From Shewanella nanhaiensis (GTDB lineage Bacteria > Pseudomonadota > Gammaproteobacteria > Enterobacterales > Shewanellaceae), in the NCBI RefSeq assembly GCF_019457885.1, contig NZ_JAHZST010000002.1, positions 1-64,000 of the forward strand: DNA of 64,000 nucleotides. Direction: 5' to 3'. Position 1 is the first letter of the stretch. Each line of letters opens with the position of its first letter. Of the stretch, positions 17,709-26,826 are shown in pieces. A model generated the notes under the pieces. The model was not told the origin of the DNA. It ran no database searches and saw only the letters and a list, made by a program, of their open reading frames with translations. The translations under genes were made by a program, and so were the position numbers.

Positions 17709-19907
17709 TTACTCCATATTCCAGCGCAGCTCGATACCAAAGGTTCGCTCTTGAGCTGGGTGAGCAAAGCCACCTAGTACCCATTCAGCAAGATACTCTT
17801 CGTTACCTAGGTTTTTGGCCCAAAGGTTCACGCTCCAATCCCCTTCATCACGATTAAAACCCAGTCGTGCATTGACTAAATTAATGGCATCACGGGCACT
17901 GGTATTAGAGGGATCCCAATACTGCTCACCTCTTTGCTCCCAATCTAGTGTTAAAGTTGATAACCAACCGCTAAAGAGTTCAGCATGGAACTGAGCACCT
18001 AAATTAATTGTATATTCAGGTACATAAGGAGCCTTATTCCCAACATCTGCAGGATTTAAGCTGTAAGCTTTAATTTCACTATCTGTAATACCAAATGAGC
18101 CATAAAGGTCGATGCTGTCATGTAACTCGGTCTTAAAATCAAATTCACCACCAATCAGGGATACCTCATCGATATTGGTCAATACCTGCGCCCCCAATGA
18201 CCCAACAAAAACAAAATAGTGTTGGTTATCGATACTGGTATTAAATAGCGATGCATTAAAACGGGTAGATATATCTGGGTAGAGCCCCTTAATGCCTAGC
18301 TCAAAGTTACTGGACTCCTCCGCTTTATAGAGATCACTTACCCCAGATAACCCAGCCGATGCAGCTAAGTCGCCCACACCACTTTGGTTAAAGCCACCAC
18401 TTCTGAACCCTTCTGAGAAGTTGGCATAGAGGCTTAAGTTAGGTAAGCCTGTATAGACGTAGGAGACTTTAGGTTGGAACTTACTGAAGGTCTCTTCGCG
18501 AACCTCACCTGAGTTCGAGTCAAAACTAGCCGGAGCACGATTGGTTTGCTCTCGAGTGTCCGAATCATAACGCCCTGATATGCTTAACTCTTGAGTATCT
18601 GTAAGGTCATAATTGAGTTGTGCAAATATTGCATAGGATTGGTTATCGTTACTATCAGCTAAAAAAACGGTCGCCGGACTAATGTCATCATTCAGCGGTG
18701 GTGTCTTTTCAACTCTTGGGATCCCTTTTCCCAAATCTAAGCCGTTAAAAGATGAGATAAAGCGATCAGTTTGCAGATAGTAGAGGCCGGCAATCCAACG
18801 TAGATCACTGTCATCATCAGAGGTAAATCTCAGCTCAGCACTTTGAGAACTGGTATCTAAATATTGAGTTTGTACCCCATCAAATACATTTGGACCAAAA
18901 GGTGATGTGGCTGAAATATTACGGCTATAGGGAAACTGGTCGCCAGATAAAAACTCTGTCAGCTCATCAGCTGAAAGGATGAGTCCTGCCGTCACATCTG
19001 AGATATTCCAATCAAGCTTTAAAGAGGCCGAGGTGATTTGACGATCATTTTCACCGAGATTATTCGCTTCAATATTTAGACTGGCATCATTAGCGTCGTT
19101 AACTCCAAAGAGTGGCTGATAGATATAGTTAACCGCCCCTCCCTCAGTCTCTCCCCTCGCAATTCGTAGATCGGCAGAAAAATCATCATTTGGCTGCCAG
19201 ATAAATCGACCTCGAATGTTTTTATCTTGTTGAAAATCGACTTTTTTGTTGAGGTAAACATTATCAATCAAGCCATCAAAGTCTTTATAGGAGGCCGTAA
19301 TGCGATAGTTTAAAGTATCTGTCATCGGCCCACTTATCGCGCCAGACAAGGCTTTCAAACCACCATTACCGAGATCGAGCTCAGCATAACCCGTTAGCTC
19401 ATCCGTTGGCGCTTTCGTGGTGATATTGATCGCGCCACCGATGGCATTTCGCCCATAAAGTGCGCCTTGCGGCCCTTTTAAGATCTCTATTTGCGCTATG
19501 TCATAAAGATCCTGATTAAATTGATTAGGGCTAATTTGCAATACCCCATCAACCGATATGGCCACAGGCGACTCACCATTTCGAACCTGAGTCAGTCCTC
19601 TTATGGTGATAAAGCTAGTTCCAGCATTCTGAGCTTCAACCATGGTCATATTCGGCGTCAGTGAGATAAAATCTGCTGCACGCTCAATCCCTAGATCTTC
19701 AATATCCTGCTCACCAAATACAGTGATAGCCATTGGTACTTCTTGTATATTCTCTTTACGCTGCCTAGAGGTGACCTCAATCACCTCCATCTCACTCTCT
19801 TGTAATTCGCTCTCTTCAGCTTGCAGTGAAAAGCTCACCAAAAGCAGGTTACTTATTGTCGCTGTCACGCATGCTCCAGCTGTTATAACTCTTGAAAATA
19901 TGCTCAT
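17709..19907 (-). CDS. TonB-dependent outer-membrane receptor
   Basis: A 732-residue TonB-dependent receptor. A signal peptide ends near SLQAEE; the TonB box is EVIEVTSRQR, then a plug with AADFISLTPNMTMVEA and GPQGALYGRNAIGGAINITTKAP segments. The barrel ends FGIELRWNME, without the usual terminal aromatic at the last position. The plug sequence belongs to the large OMR group found with catabolic genes rather than the heme or siderophore groups. It heads the operon with the GAF protein, HyuAB and the racemase, which suggests uptake of the compound that HyuAB hydrolyse. It is divergent from the MalT-like regulator. Confidence 0.9.
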   Translation of the reverse strand: MSIFSRVITAGACVTATISNLLLVSFSLQAEESELQESEMEVIEVTSRQRKENIQEVPMAITVFGEQDIEDLGIERAADFISLTPNMTMVEAQNAGTSFITIRGLTQVRNGESPVAISVDGVLQISPNQFNQDLYDIAQIEILKGPQGALYGRNAIGGAINITTKAPTDELTGYAELDLGNGGLKALSGAISGPMTDTLNYRITASYKDFDGLIDNVYLNKKVDFQQDKNIRGRFIWQPNDDFSADLRIARGETEGGAVNYIYQPLFGVNDANDASLNIEANNLGENDRQITSASLKLDWNISDVTAGLILSADELTEFLSGDQFPYSRNISATSPFGPNVFDGVQTQYLDTSSQSAELRFTSDDDSDLRWIAGLYYLQTDRFISSFNGLDLGKGIPRVEKTPPLNDDISPATVFLADSNDNQSYAIFAQLNYDLTDTQELSISGRYDSDTREQTNRAPASFDSNSGEVREETFSKFQPKVSYVYTGLPNLSLYANFSEGFRSGGFNQSGVGDLAASAGLSGVSDLYKAEESSNFELGIKGLYPDISTRFNASLFNTSIDNQHYFVFVGSLGAQVLTNIDEVSLIGGEFDFKTELHDSIDLYGSFGITDSEIKAYSLNPADVGNKAPYVPEYTINLGAQFHAELFSGWLSTLTLDWEQRGEQYWDPSNTSARDAINLVNARLGFNRDEGDWSVNLWAKNLGNEEYLAEWVLGGFAHPAQERTFGIELRWNME

Positions 19908-19990
19908 CTCTCCCCCTATTACTCTGCTTTAATCTTGTTCAAATGTGACTAAAGTGTTGCAATCCGCTAAGGTTTGTTCAATGAACACAA

Positions 19991-20052
19991 GGGGTAGTTA
20001 ATCGAGCATAGAGTGAAAACCTACCCCATTGGGTAGTTCTTAATGGGTAAGT
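19991..20052. promoter_or_regulatory. GGGTAG operator cluster between TonB receptor and MalT-like regulator
   Basis: The element GGGTAG appears as GGGGTAG (19991), inverted CTACCCC (20021), GGGTAGTT (20031) and degenerate GGGTAAGT (20045). The central pair forms a palindrome, CTACCC-CATT-GGGTAG. MalT itself binds short asymmetric GGGGA-type boxes arranged in this way. These are good candidates for the binding sites of the adjacent regulator, controlling the divergent operon. Confidence 0.5.
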
Positions 20053-20113
20053 GTGTTTCAAAGGTTTTTTAGTATTTAATAGATCAGATAATAATGAGAA
20101 AAGGGACCTAGCT

Positions 20114-22804
20114 TTGCCAAAAAAACCGATGCCAAGCTTTCTGCTACAGAAGTTCAAGCCACCTCAGCAACAGGTAAAACTGTCACTGAGAACCCAGCTA
20201 CTGGAGCTGCTTAGCCAAGCAGAAGCAAAGAGCTTGATCACGGCTGTCAGCCCAGCAGGTTATGGCAAATCAACCTTGCTCTCTCAATATGTAGAGATGC
20301 TGAACCAGCAAGGTAAAGCTCAGGTGATCTGGATTGCTATCGACCCATCTGACAATGAGCCTAATAAGTTTTTCAACATTTTCTCTCATGCATTGGTTCA
20401 CCACAATATCGCCGATAAACAGCTGATCAACCGAGCAAACAGCATCTCAGCGAATACAGATTACGACTCTTTTTTTATCGATATAGTGGCTATTCTTCAT
20501 GAGGTTAAGCACTCTATTTATCTCTTTATTGACGATTTTCATTTTCTGTCTGATAAGGTGATCTTGCATTTTTTTAATCAAATTTTGCAGTATGCTCCTC
20601 AACAACTTCAGTTGATCATTTCTAGCCGGATCCAACCCAGATTAGAGATAGCTAACCTTTTGGCCAGTGGGCAGATGCTGATGCTTCAGCCGGAACATTT
20701 TAAACTCAGCATTGATGAAGCCTTTCAGCTCTACTCAGAGCAATTTAGTCAAAGTGAAATCACCGCTTTTCATGATAAGACTGAGGGGTGGGTCGTTGCT
20801 ATGCAGCTTATAGCCCTCTTTCATCAGCAGCACCCAGAACTTGCTTTGACCAGTCTTCTCAACCAATCTATCGATATTCTCGACCTCTATATGTCAGAGC
20901 AGATCTACCACAAGCTCGATGCTAATGTTCAGCACTTTCTGCTGCATACTTCACTGCTGGATAGGTTTGACCCTCTCATTGCCAATTATGTCTGTGAGAT
21001 AGATAACTCAACCCAATTAATGTCACAGATCATCCCCTTTAGTTCTTTAGTTATCCCCATAGACAGTCAGCAAGGCTTTTTTCGCTATCACCATCTATTT
21101 GCTGATTTTTTGAAACAGAGACTATTACAGGAGGTAGGAGAACAAACATGTAGAGAACTAAGATGCAAAGCAGCTAAATATTACGCCAATAATGACTACT
21201 TTGAAGAAGCAGTTAACCAATATATTCGCGCTAACCATATTGAATCGGCTATCGCACTTATAGCGTCAGCGGGAGGGTGGGAGCTAATTTTAACGCGAGG
21301 AATTGGCTATGTAGAATCACTCTTAAGTCAGTTTAATCGCACCCAGATCACTAACTCACCAACTCTCGGTCTCATTCAATGCTACCTGTATTTGAAACTG
21401 GGTGAGGTGAATCAAGCGTCAAACTCCTATGAGCTCGCCTACACCCTTTTCAAAGAGTACCAACAGCAAGAGAAACCCAGCTCAAGCCAGTCTCGCGATT
21501 TTAGTATTATCAAGATGCTTATCGATCTCTATCTAGACAGAGGTACCGACAATCGGCTGATTAATACATTAACTGAACTGCTCGAAACCCTTGAAGAGAG
21601 TGACCATTTAGGTCGTGGAGTGGTATTGGCAGGCCTTGGGCTTATTCATAACCAACTAGGACGATTTGAAGAGGCACATTCAGCAGCCATCTCCAGCCAC
21701 CAACAGATGCAACTGGCAAATTGCTGGGTAGGGATTAATTATAATATCTTCCATCAAGGACAAAGCCTTGCTTATCGTGGACAGTTAAGCGAAGCACATG
21801 AGCTGTTTAAACGTGCCAGTAAAATGGCAAAAGAGCACCTTGGTTTAGATAGTGGACTACAATCCATGGCGAGCTGTCTCAAAGCCGATATCCACTACCA
21901 AGTCTACCAGATAGAGAAGGCAGAGGAGTTACTCGCCAGTGGCATTAAGGTATTGGAAAGTAAAGACTGTTGGCATGATATTTATGCGGTAAGCTTCAAG
22001 TTAGCCATCAATCTTGCCATTGCTCATGATGATCACAGCCTATGCCAACATTACTTACAAAGGGGTTATCTGGTCGCCCAAATAAGGCAGTTGGAGAGGC
22101 TTGAAAAACTACTAGATGTACTTAACCTAAAGGTCACAGATAAGTTTTGTCACTTGGACAAATTTAACCAACTAAACAGTCAGATCATTCGTGAAACTTA
22201 TTGGCAAGCTCCTCAACCTATGTGGTTTGTAATAAGCGAGTATTACTATGTCATCGCTAACCACTATTTATCACGTAATATGAGTAATCAAGCACTCAGT
22301 TATAGCCAGAAACTCAGCCTACTAGCCCAAGAAAACAACCAAAAAATCGATCAAGTTAAAGCCTTGGGCATTCAATGTTTATCCCAGTTTTCTATCGGTA
22401 ATGAGAAAAAAGCATTTAGATTAGTGACTCAGATGTTAGAACTTGCCAGCCAAGTTGGCTGTAAACAGGTGTTTTTTGAGCTTCCTAATCACATTGAGGC
22501 TCTACTGCTTAAACTGAACCTTCATAGCGACGAAAACCAACTTAGCAGTGAGGGAAACAGCTTACTTACTTGGCTAATCTCTGAGCTAAAAAAGTCACAC
22601 CAAGCTCAAAATAACCCTTGGCACCTCTCCTCGCGGGAGCAACAGATCTGCCCACTACTCTCTCAAGGTTTCACCAATAAACAGATCAGTACCACCTTAG
22701 GGATCTCTGAAAACACAGTGAAGTTTCATCTTAAAAACCTCTTTCAAAAATTAGGAGTCATTAATCGTCAGCAAGCCGTACTCGCATTAGCGACACCTAA
22801 ATAG
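20114..22804 (+). CDS. MalT/LuxR-family ATP-dependent transcriptional activator
   Basis: A very large (about 896-residue) STAND-type regulator. The N-terminal ATPase has Walker A PAGYGKSTL and a Walker B-like hydrophobic stretch ending in FIDDFHFL; a long helical TPR-like sensor region follows; the last 65 residues form a LuxR-type helix-turn-helix (LSSREQQICPLLSQGFTNKQ ... ENTVKFHLKNLF). This is the layout of MalT, which binds its inducer with ATP and oligomerises on DNA. The longest frame starts at GTG 20051, but TTG 20114 has AAGGGA seven bases upstream and starts just before the conserved PKKPMPSFLL segment. It is divergent from the TonB receptor operon and probably activates it. Confidence 0.88.
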   Translation: MPKKPMPSFLLQKFKPPQQQVKLSLRTQLLELLSQAEAKSLITAVSPAGYGKSTLLSQYVEMLNQQGKAQVIWIAIDPSDNEPNKFFNIFSHALVHHNIADKQLINRANSISANTDYDSFFIDIVAILHEVKHSIYLFIDDFHFLSDKVILHFFNQILQYAPQQLQLIISSRIQPRLEIANLLASGQMLMLQPEHFKLSIDEAFQLYSEQFSQSEITAFHDKTEGWVVAMQLIALFHQQHPELALTSLLNQSIDILDLYMSEQIYHKLDANVQHFLLHTSLLDRFDPLIANYVCEIDNSTQLMSQIIPFSSLVIPIDSQQGFFRYHHLFADFLKQRLLQEVGEQTCRELRCKAAKYYANNDYFEEAVNQYIRANHIESAIALIASAGGWELILTRGIGYVESLLSQFNRTQITNSPTLGLIQCYLYLKLGEVNQASNSYELAYTLFKEYQQQEKPSSSQSRDFSIIKMLIDLYLDRGTDNRLINTLTELLETLEESDHLGRGVVLAGLGLIHNQLGRFEEAHSAAISSHQQMQLANCWVGINYNIFHQGQSLAYRGQLSEAHELFKRASKMAKEHLGLDSGLQSMASCLKADIHYQVYQIEKAEELLASGIKVLESKDCWHDIYAVSFKLAINLAIAHDDHSLCQHYLQRGYLVAQIRQLERLEKLLDVLNLKVTDKFCHLDKFNQLNSQIIRETYWQAPQPMWFVISEYYYVIANHYLSRNMSNQALSYSQKLSLLAQENNQKIDQVKALGIQCLSQFSIGNEKKAFRLVTQMLELASQVGCKQVFFELPNHIEALLLKLNLHSDENQLSSEGNSLLTWLISELKKSHQAQNNPWHLSSREQQICPLLSQGFTNKQISTTLGISENTVKFHLKNLFQKLGVINRQQAVLALATPK

Positions 22805-22917
22805 CCCCTCTTTAACATCGGTAATCTTATTTAATTGTAGGTAAATATGTCTCCCCCTAGAGATACAACACTGCTTGCTGATATAGTCGTTCACATAATA
22901 AAAAATGGAAACTGATT

Positions 22918-23631
22918 ATGTCTGAGCCAGTTAACTCAAAGGTAGAAGCAAGCGAACAGCCAGTTCATCACCTTGAAGCTGAGAGTTATGCCTGCAACAT
23001 AGATCATGAGCCACTCTCCCCTGCCCAGTGGCAGGGTTTTGATCAAACTCCATTGACCTTAGTTGAGGGCCGCTACTACACCCAAGTGTTAATCGAAACT
23101 TCAGTCGCCGCACTCCTGTTTATCACTCTGCTCACAAGCTTCCTTATTATTGGTGCTGAGATGCCAATGCATATCATAGCCATCATTGTTCCGGGTCTGG
23201 TGTTAATCGCAGCAACAATTATCTGGCTTAGAGTCTCCCATGTTAAATCCATCGCTTATGGAGTCTGTGAACATGAACTCCTGATGCAGAAAGGGATAAT
23301 CTGGTTTAAACGTATCTCGCTTCCCTATACACGCCTACAACATATCTCCCTCTCTCAAGGGCCTATAGAGCGTAAATTTAACTTAAGAACGTTAAAATGT
23401 TTCAGTGCTGGCAGTGGCAGCGCCGAGATTGAGCTGCCAGGACTCGAGAGCAAGGCCGCCGAAAAGCTCAGGCAGCATCTGCTCACCATGGCGAGTAAAG
23501 CCTCGCAAAAGGGTATCGAGGAAACAGAGATAACAGCTCCATTGTCACAAACAGCTCCAAGCCTCGAAGAGCTCGCTACAGACACCCGAGTAGACAGTGA
23601 TAACCAAGTTGAAAACGATGCAAAGCGCTAA
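22918..23631 (+). CDS. PH-domain membrane protein (YdbS-like)
   Basis: A 237-residue protein with two hydrophobic segments (about residues 58-78 and 82-105) followed by a bacterial PH domain (DUF304), including IAYGVCEHELLMQKGIIWFK and PYTRLQHISLSQGPIERKF. The C-terminal 50 residues are polar and low in complexity. It pairs with the downstream larger PH-domain gene, as ydbS pairs with ydbT in other bacteria, where the proteins affect envelope stress and antimicrobial sensitivity. The start has GGAA seven bases upstream. Confidence 0.85.
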   Translation: MSEPVNSKVEASEQPVHHLEAESYACNIDHEPLSPAQWQGFDQTPLTLVEGRYYTQVLIETSVAALLFITLLTSFLIIGAEMPMHIIAIIVPGLVLIAATIIWLRVSHVKSIAYGVCEHELLMQKGIIWFKRISLPYTRLQHISLSQGPIERKFNLRTLKCFSAGSGSAEIELPGLESKAAEKLRQHLLTMASKASQKGIEETEITAPLSQTAPSLEELATDTRVDSDNQVENDAKR

Positions 23632-25189
23632 TATGTCAGTCCAAACATCCAGATGGGCAGGGCTCTCTGCTTGGTCTATTATCAGCTATAGCTTTAGCAC
23701 TATTCGACAAGTGTTGACGAATGGCTATGCCATCATCCCCTTCGTTTATACAGGCTGGCAAACAGGCTTTAACTCCCCTTGGCTTATCATAGCGATAGTT
23801 GGCGCTATCTTGGCTGTTTTTGCCTACGCCACAGTTCAGTGGGCCATGTTTCGTTATCGCCTCTATGAGGACAAACTCGGTGTTCGCCACGGGCTAATAT
23901 TTAAGAAAGCCAATGAGCTCCCCCTAAGTAAAATACAGAATGTTCGTCTTGAACAACCTCTCTACTTCAGGCCGATGGGACTCTATAGCTTAGTGGTGGA
24001 AACCGCAGGTTCCAAAGAGGATGAGGCAGTATTAGCAGCGGTTAACTATGAAAGAGCGATAGCAATAAAGCAGCATCTGGTCGGGGAAAGAGCTAAAACT
24101 CAGCAAAAAGTTGGCTCCCCTTTCACTGAAGCAAAAAATCAGCCAGCGCAAGGCGCTATTCTAGACTCAGCTCTAGAATCAGTCCAAGAGCAAACCCAAG
24201 AGCAAACATTAGTGACTAAGGGGGTTAAGGATCTACTACTGTTTGGTTTATATCAAAACAACCTCTTCTGGTTTTCCATTATTGCAGGTCCCATCTTAAG
24301 CCAATTAGATTGGAGTGATATCGCCGATACTCAACTGGCGCAAAGTTCACTGCAATGGTACAACCAAGCCGCAAGCAGCAGCCTACTTTACCAAGTGCTC
24401 ATCATCACACTGCTCATTATCGGCTTCTACCTGCTGCTATCACTCATCTCTATGACTGCAGCCGTACTGAAATATTACCCCTACCACTTAGGGTTAAACA
24501 GCAAAACACTCCATAGAACCGGTGGCGTGATTGCAAAACAAAATGATGCTTTAGCCCTGCATAGGGTTCAAGTCACACGTTTCTCACAAACCCTAATAGG
24601 CCGCTTATTAAAACTTTGGACGCTTCATTTTAAGCAAGTTCAAGGCACCGAGATTGAGCAAAAAGCTAAAAAGCATATGTTGATCCCAAGCATGAGCCGA
24701 GCACAGATATCTGAGTTGATGCCCCAGATTGATGAGTCTGGCACTAAGCCACAACAGCTACCAACATATTACAACCCCATCCACTTCGGTTGGTATTGGC
24801 GCAGAGCCTTACTGCCCCTACTTATCCCTCTGATCAACACCATAGGGTTAGGGCTCAACCCTATGACAGAGGTGATGTGGGCAGTTGGGCTAGCACTGAG
24901 CTTGGCTATCTACCTTAGATACCGTCAATGGGGCTACCGATTAATCGAGAATACTTGTTGGATACACAATGGTGTATTGGGGCAATCTTGGTATCAGGTT
25001 CCGCTCATCAAGGTACAACACGTCGCGATAACGCAAACCTCTGGCCAACGTAAACGTGGAACCGCCACGTTAGAACTAGGCCTGGCTAGCGGAACACAGA
25101 CCATCCCCTATATGCCAGTTGAGGATGCAAGAGAGATAGCCGAACGTACACTTGTAATTACCAGTAAAGATCCCAATAACTGGATATAG
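23618..25189 (+). CDS. multi-PH-domain membrane protein (YdbT-like)
   Basis: A roughly 520-residue membrane protein with three DUF304-type PH repeats. Each follows a membrane pair and contains the recognisable pattern of a Arg/Lys-rich lead, then a LSKIQNVRLEQPLYFRP-like core (also ALHRVQVTRFSQTLIGRLLK and PLIKVQHVAITQTSGQRKRG). It overlaps or abuts the upstream PH gene: GTG 23597, ATG 23618 and ATG 23633 are all possible starts and none has a strong ribosome site. Translational coupling with the partner is likely. Function in the family is poorly defined. Confidence 0.82.
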   Translation: MQSANMSVQTSRWAGLSAWSIISYSFSTIRQVLTNGYAIIPFVYTGWQTGFNSPWLIIAIVGAILAVFAYATVQWAMFRYRLYEDKLGVRHGLIFKKANELPLSKIQNVRLEQPLYFRPMGLYSLVVETAGSKEDEAVLAAVNYERAIAIKQHLVGERAKTQQKVGSPFTEAKNQPAQGAILDSALESVQEQTQEQTLVTKGVKDLLLFGLYQNNLFWFSIIAGPILSQLDWSDIADTQLAQSSLQWYNQAASSSLLYQVLIITLLIIGFYLLLSLISMTAAVLKYYPYHLGLNSKTLHRTGGVIAKQNDALALHRVQVTRFSQTLIGRLLKLWTLHFKQVQGTEIEQKAKKHMLIPSMSRAQISELMPQIDESGTKPQQLPTYYNPIHFGWYWRRALLPLLIPLINTIGLGLNPMTEVMWAVGLALSLAIYLRYRQWGYRLIENTCWIHNGVLGQSWYQVPLIKVQHVAITQTSGQRKRGTATLELGLASGTQTIPYMPVEDAREIAERTLVITSKDPNNWI

Positions 25190-25199
25190 ATTGATAAAA

Positions 25200-25227
25200 C
25201 CTAGTACCTAGGACCTAGTATCGAAAC
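25200..25227. repeat. short 7-bp tandem array after PH-domain gene
   Basis: CCTAGTA, CCTAGGA, CCTAGTA and a diverged TCGAAAC follow in exact 7-bp register, starting 10 bp after the stop of the PH-domain gene. This is one of five heptad arrays in the window. Confidence 0.5.
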
Positions 25228-25262
25228 CAAAAAATCTAGGCTTCAAATAAAGGAGAATTATC

Positions 25263-25841
25263 TTGAGTAGTAAGGAACAAGTATCCCAGCAAGCAGAGCA
25301 TATCACCCCAGATACCATTATCGACTTCTGGTTTAAAGAGATAGATCCTAAATGTCACTGGGTTAAAGATTTAGATTTTGACCAGCAGCTCCGTACCTGT
25401 TTCGGGCCACTACTGGAGCAAGCGAAAGCTGGCGAACTCTATCACTGGCGGGCGACTCCACAAGGCCGCTTAGCTGAGATAATTGTATTAGATCAGTTCT
25501 CCCGTAACATCTACCGCGATACCCCCCAAGCCTTCGAAGCGGATCCAATGGCATTAGTCTTAGCCCAAGAAGCCGTCGCATTTAAGGTAGATCAGGAGAT
25601 TAACCCAACATATGTTCCTTTTTTGTTTATGCCCTATATGCACAGTGAATCAGCCAAGATACATGAAATAGCCATGGTGTTATTTAAACGTGAAGCTGCA
25701 CAGGTAAGCTTAAGCTTTGAAGAGAGACATAAGGCGATCATCGACCGCTTTGGTCGTTACCCCCATAGAAATGAGATCCTTGGCCGGTCTTCTACGGCTG
25801 ATGAGTTAGAGTTTTTGTCAGAGCCTGGGTCGTCATTCTAG
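25263..25841 (+). CDS. DUF924 family protein
   Basis: A 192-residue protein of the DUF924 (YPTR/TPR-like helical) family. It shows the typical opening DTIIDFWFKEIDPKCHWVKD, the central PQGRLAEIIVLDQFSRNIYR and the closing RFGRYPHRNEILGRSSTADE. The fold is all-helical; the biochemical function is not established. TTG is the start, with AGGAG seven bases upstream. It stands alone between the PH-domain pair and a convergent gene cluster. Confidence 0.9.
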   Translation: MSSKEQVSQQAEHITPDTIIDFWFKEIDPKCHWVKDLDFDQQLRTCFGPLLEQAKAGELYHWRATPQGRLAEIIVLDQFSRNIYRDTPQAFEADPMALVLAQEAVAFKVDQEINPTYVPFLFMPYMHSESAKIHEIAMVLFKREAAQVSLSFEERHKAIIDRFGRYPHRNEILGRSSTADELEFLSEPGSSF

Positions 25842-26017
25842 TAATACAGAGCAGACTTGTCCGATAACAAGCAAGTTATCTCTTAGATTGGGCTTTAATA
25901 TCAAAAAGGGTTAGCGGCTCTATTTTTTATTGGTTTGAATTTTTACATGGGCCGTTAATCGCTTTTGAACATAACCACACAGAAGCTTGTAAGTACTATT
26001 AATGAGTTTATTACACC

Positions 26018-26206
26018 CTATGTTTCAGATAACTCTATTAAAAGAGTAAATGATACCAGATTACCAAATAGATCAGTGTTCGCAGAGACAGAGATTATTT
26101 CATGACCTTCGCCTTCCATCTCTTCGATTTGAGCATTTAGCAATGTTAAGTCAACTTCCCCGAAGAACCTATTTGTTCTTTTATTAAAAATAACAACTTT
26201 ACGCAT
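26018..26206 (-). CDS. small hypothetical protein
   Basis: A 62-residue protein with ATG and GGAG seven bases upstream. It opens MRKVVIFNKRTNRFFGEVDL, alternates beta-like and helical segments and has no membrane segment or cysteine. It lies 31 bp downstream of the PNPOx-like gene on the same strand and could be the last gene of that operon. I do not recognise the family; the ribosome site and balanced composition support it as real. Confidence 0.5.
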   Translation of the reverse strand: MRKVVIFNKRTNRFFGEVDLTLLNAQIEEMEGEGHEIISVSANTDLFGNLVSFTLLIELSET

Positions 26207-26237
26207 ATTAAAGCTCCATCTCTTATGCTCATCAATA

Positions 26238-26813
26238 TTAAGAATCGCTACTGTTTTGCTTTATGCCTGCGCGCTGAACAATCTCAGTATCGAAGCCATC
26301 GATGCTCTTTTGGTTTCTTTTAACCCAATAGTTTTCGATCCCCTCAGCCCCATGTTTATCTGACCACTTTTTCAAATCATCTCGATCGCTTTCAAAAGTA
26401 AAATAGGGAACAGACATGCCACATGATGATTGCACCAGACTGATATCTAATACAAAGATTTGACGAGCAGCGACACTCTCAGGAAAGAGTTTGGCATACT
26501 GCTCCCACTCGGTATCTTTAATATGCAGTACTTCAGCTTGACCATAAGTGCGTAGAATGAGTGGCGAGCCTTCAAATGCACAAAACATGATAGTCATTCG
26601 AGGATCTTGCAGTACATGAGAGGCCGATTCATTGCCACTACCAGTTAGGTTTAACCAAGCAATTTTACTTGGACTAATCACTCGTAATGAGTCGCCCCCT
26701 TTCGGCGATAGATTCACACTGCCAGTTTGAGCTGCGGTAGCGACAAAATAGATTTTTTGCTTCTCAATAAACTCAATATGTTTACTTGAAAGCTCTGCAA
26801 ATTGCTTTCCCAT
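26238..26813 (-). CDS. pyridoxamine phosphate oxidase-like flavoprotein
   Basis: A 191-residue split-barrel protein of the PNPOx-like class. The opening FIEKQKIYFVATAAQTGSVN and following NLSPKGGDSLRVIS and MTIMFCAFEGSPLILRTYG are the strands that usually bind FMN. The C-terminal WVKRNQKSIDGF is near the family end. ATG 26813 has AGGGAG upstream and overlaps the end of the preceding gene closely. As the last enzyme of the ketosynthase/diiron operon it could reduce or oxidise a pathway intermediate, but PNPOx-like proteins are also often generic. Confidence 0.82.
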   Translation of the reverse strand: MGKQFAELSSKHIEFIEKQKIYFVATAAQTGSVNLSPKGGDSLRVISPSKIAWLNLTGSGNESASHVLQDPRMTIMFCAFEGSPLILRTYGQAEVLHIKDTEWEQYAKLFPESVAARQIFVLDISLVQSSCGMSVPYFTFESDRDDLKKWSDKHGAEGIENYWVKRNQKSIDGFDTEIVQRAGIKQNSSDS

Positions 26814-26826
26814 AAAATAAATCTCC

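Noticed and set aside
25873..25890. GATAAC/GTTATC inverted repeat after the DUF924 gene as terminator.
   Set aside because: Six-bp AT-rich stem without a U run; too weak to call.
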